This document shows positions 63,131 through 64,000 of a DNA stretch of 64,000 nt, piece after piece. The notes under the pieces are model-generated. The model was not told where the DNA came from and did not search any database. It was given only the letters and a program-made list of their open reading frames with translations. Position numbers and translations under genes: made by a program. The stretch comes from Lophius americanus. Lineage: Eukaryota; Chordata; Actinopteri; Lophiiformes; Lophiidae. The stretch is taken from NCBI GenBank assembly GCA_037951165.1, contig JBBDHG010000061.1, forward strand, positions 4,940,001-5,004,000. The letters are read 5' to 3'. Every line of letters begins with the position of its first letter. Position 1 is the stretch's first letter.

Positions 63131-64000
63131 ACCAAACCAGAAAAAAACATGTGACAGTAAGAGGAGGAATGAGGAAAATGAGGTCACACATGAGAATGTA
63201 GTAATAAAGCACTGGTGAAAGGCCAACCTGTTAGAGAATGACACCTGAGACAGAAACTCAGTCATAATGACCAGGAATTTCCAAAGATTAAGTTAGTGCT
63301 CAGCATAGATGCAAATGTAGCCTCTGTCCAGTGGGACAGATATATGAGCAGTAATGATTAACTCAAGAAGATCTTCAGACTCTGTGTGGGGTCGCTTTTG
63401 TGGGTGAACTTCCATCTACAATAGAGGCCACAGAGGCTTTTAGAAAGAGGGTGAGTGCTATCAGGTCAGTGTTTCTTCACCTCAGATAAAGCATCACTTT
63501 GTCTCCTCAAAATTCCAACAAACTTTTCATTCATCTATTCTGCCTTTTGCACTTGCTTTGAATAGCAATATTTATGAGAAAGGTGTTTGTACTGATCCAC
63601 TAATCTTATTGTGATTTAAGTTCTACATTTCTAATAGGGAGACTTTGTATGACCACATGTATACATGTAACATCAACATTTTCCAGAGCAGACATGTTAT
63701 GGCAAGCAGGCTCTAGACCCAGGTTCACTAACAGGCGGACCGTGGTCCGAGTCCGGACCCAGACGGCTTCCTAAACTGACCCGGACCTAAAATCAATAAA
63801 TTATTCAGGGATTTTACATTTTGACGGGGTCCCATATTTTAACCGGCACAGCTTTTGTAGTCTTTTCGGTATTTGTTTAGCGGATAGGGAAACTCACCGG
63901 CCAATTACATGCAAGTTAAGCCATCCCACGTGGTGTAAAAATTGGCCTGAATACAGAGATGAGAGATGTGAGAGGGGAGTGACAGACGGAAAGAAAAGTA
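63131..64000. other. Right edge of the window
   Basis: No supported gene. The CpG-rich stretch GCGGACCGTGGTCCGAGTCC at about 63735 looks like the end of a DNA transposon, but its other end is outside the window or unrecognisable. Confidence 0.3.

Overview
The window looks like a piece of a teleost fish chromosome. The coding regions are split into short exons with GT-AG introns and match vertebrate genes. The DNA between them is AT-rich and full of repeats typical of fish: Tc1-like and hAT DNA transposons, L2-type and RTE-like LINEs, microsatellites and minisatellites. There is no prokaryotic, plasmid or CRISPR feature.

I rebuilt four genes by eye, joining exons only where splice sites and reading phase agreed. 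Three are on the minus strand. (1) kat5 (Tip60 histone acetyltransferase): 14 coding exons, 13082 down to 3813, 499 aa. (2) abcg4 (ABC half-transporter): 14 coding exons, 27972 down to 17673, 642 aa. (3) tmlhe (trimethyllysine dioxygenase, first step of carnitine synthesis): 7 coding exons, 56534 down to 46097, 407 aa. The fourth is on the plus strand at 35430-36277. It encodes a protein resembling only the C-terminal (beta) domain of transcobalamin, and its candidate signal-peptide exon carries an in-frame stop. The four genes have unrelated jobs (chromatin acetylation, sterol export, vitamin B12 binding, carnitine synthesis) and I see no shared pathway or regulation.

The most unusual structure is at the left edge. 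The last exon and 3' UTR of kat5 are present twice, tail to tail, as a palindrome with arms of about 1.3-1.5 kb (455-1748 against 2556-4043) around a loop of about 0.8 kb. The plus-strand copy of the last exon (550-684) matches the gene's own exon at all 135 bases. The flanking intron copies (about 100-455 against 4044-4526 and 5735-5830) can still be aligned but are clearly more diverged. This suggests an older inverted duplication whose inner part was homogenised later, or an assembly artefact. The window starts inside the plus-strand copy, so a second kat5 gene may lie to the left.

Layout: 1-4526 kat5 inverted duplication; 4527-13082 rest of kat5; 13083-17453 intergenic with a 23-bp minisatellite; 17454-27972 abcg4; 27973-35268 intergenic with LINE, Penelope-like and minisatellite pieces; 35269-36400 transcobalamin-like gene; 37735-45240 transposon block with an L2-type LINE inserted in a Tc1-like element; 45794-56534 tmlhe, with hAT and Tc1-like remnants in its introns; 56870-61350 a stack of hAT remnants and an RTE-like LINE; 61350-64000 AT-rich sequence with minor repeats.

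All family assignments come from recognising protein and repeat motifs by eye; no database search was run.
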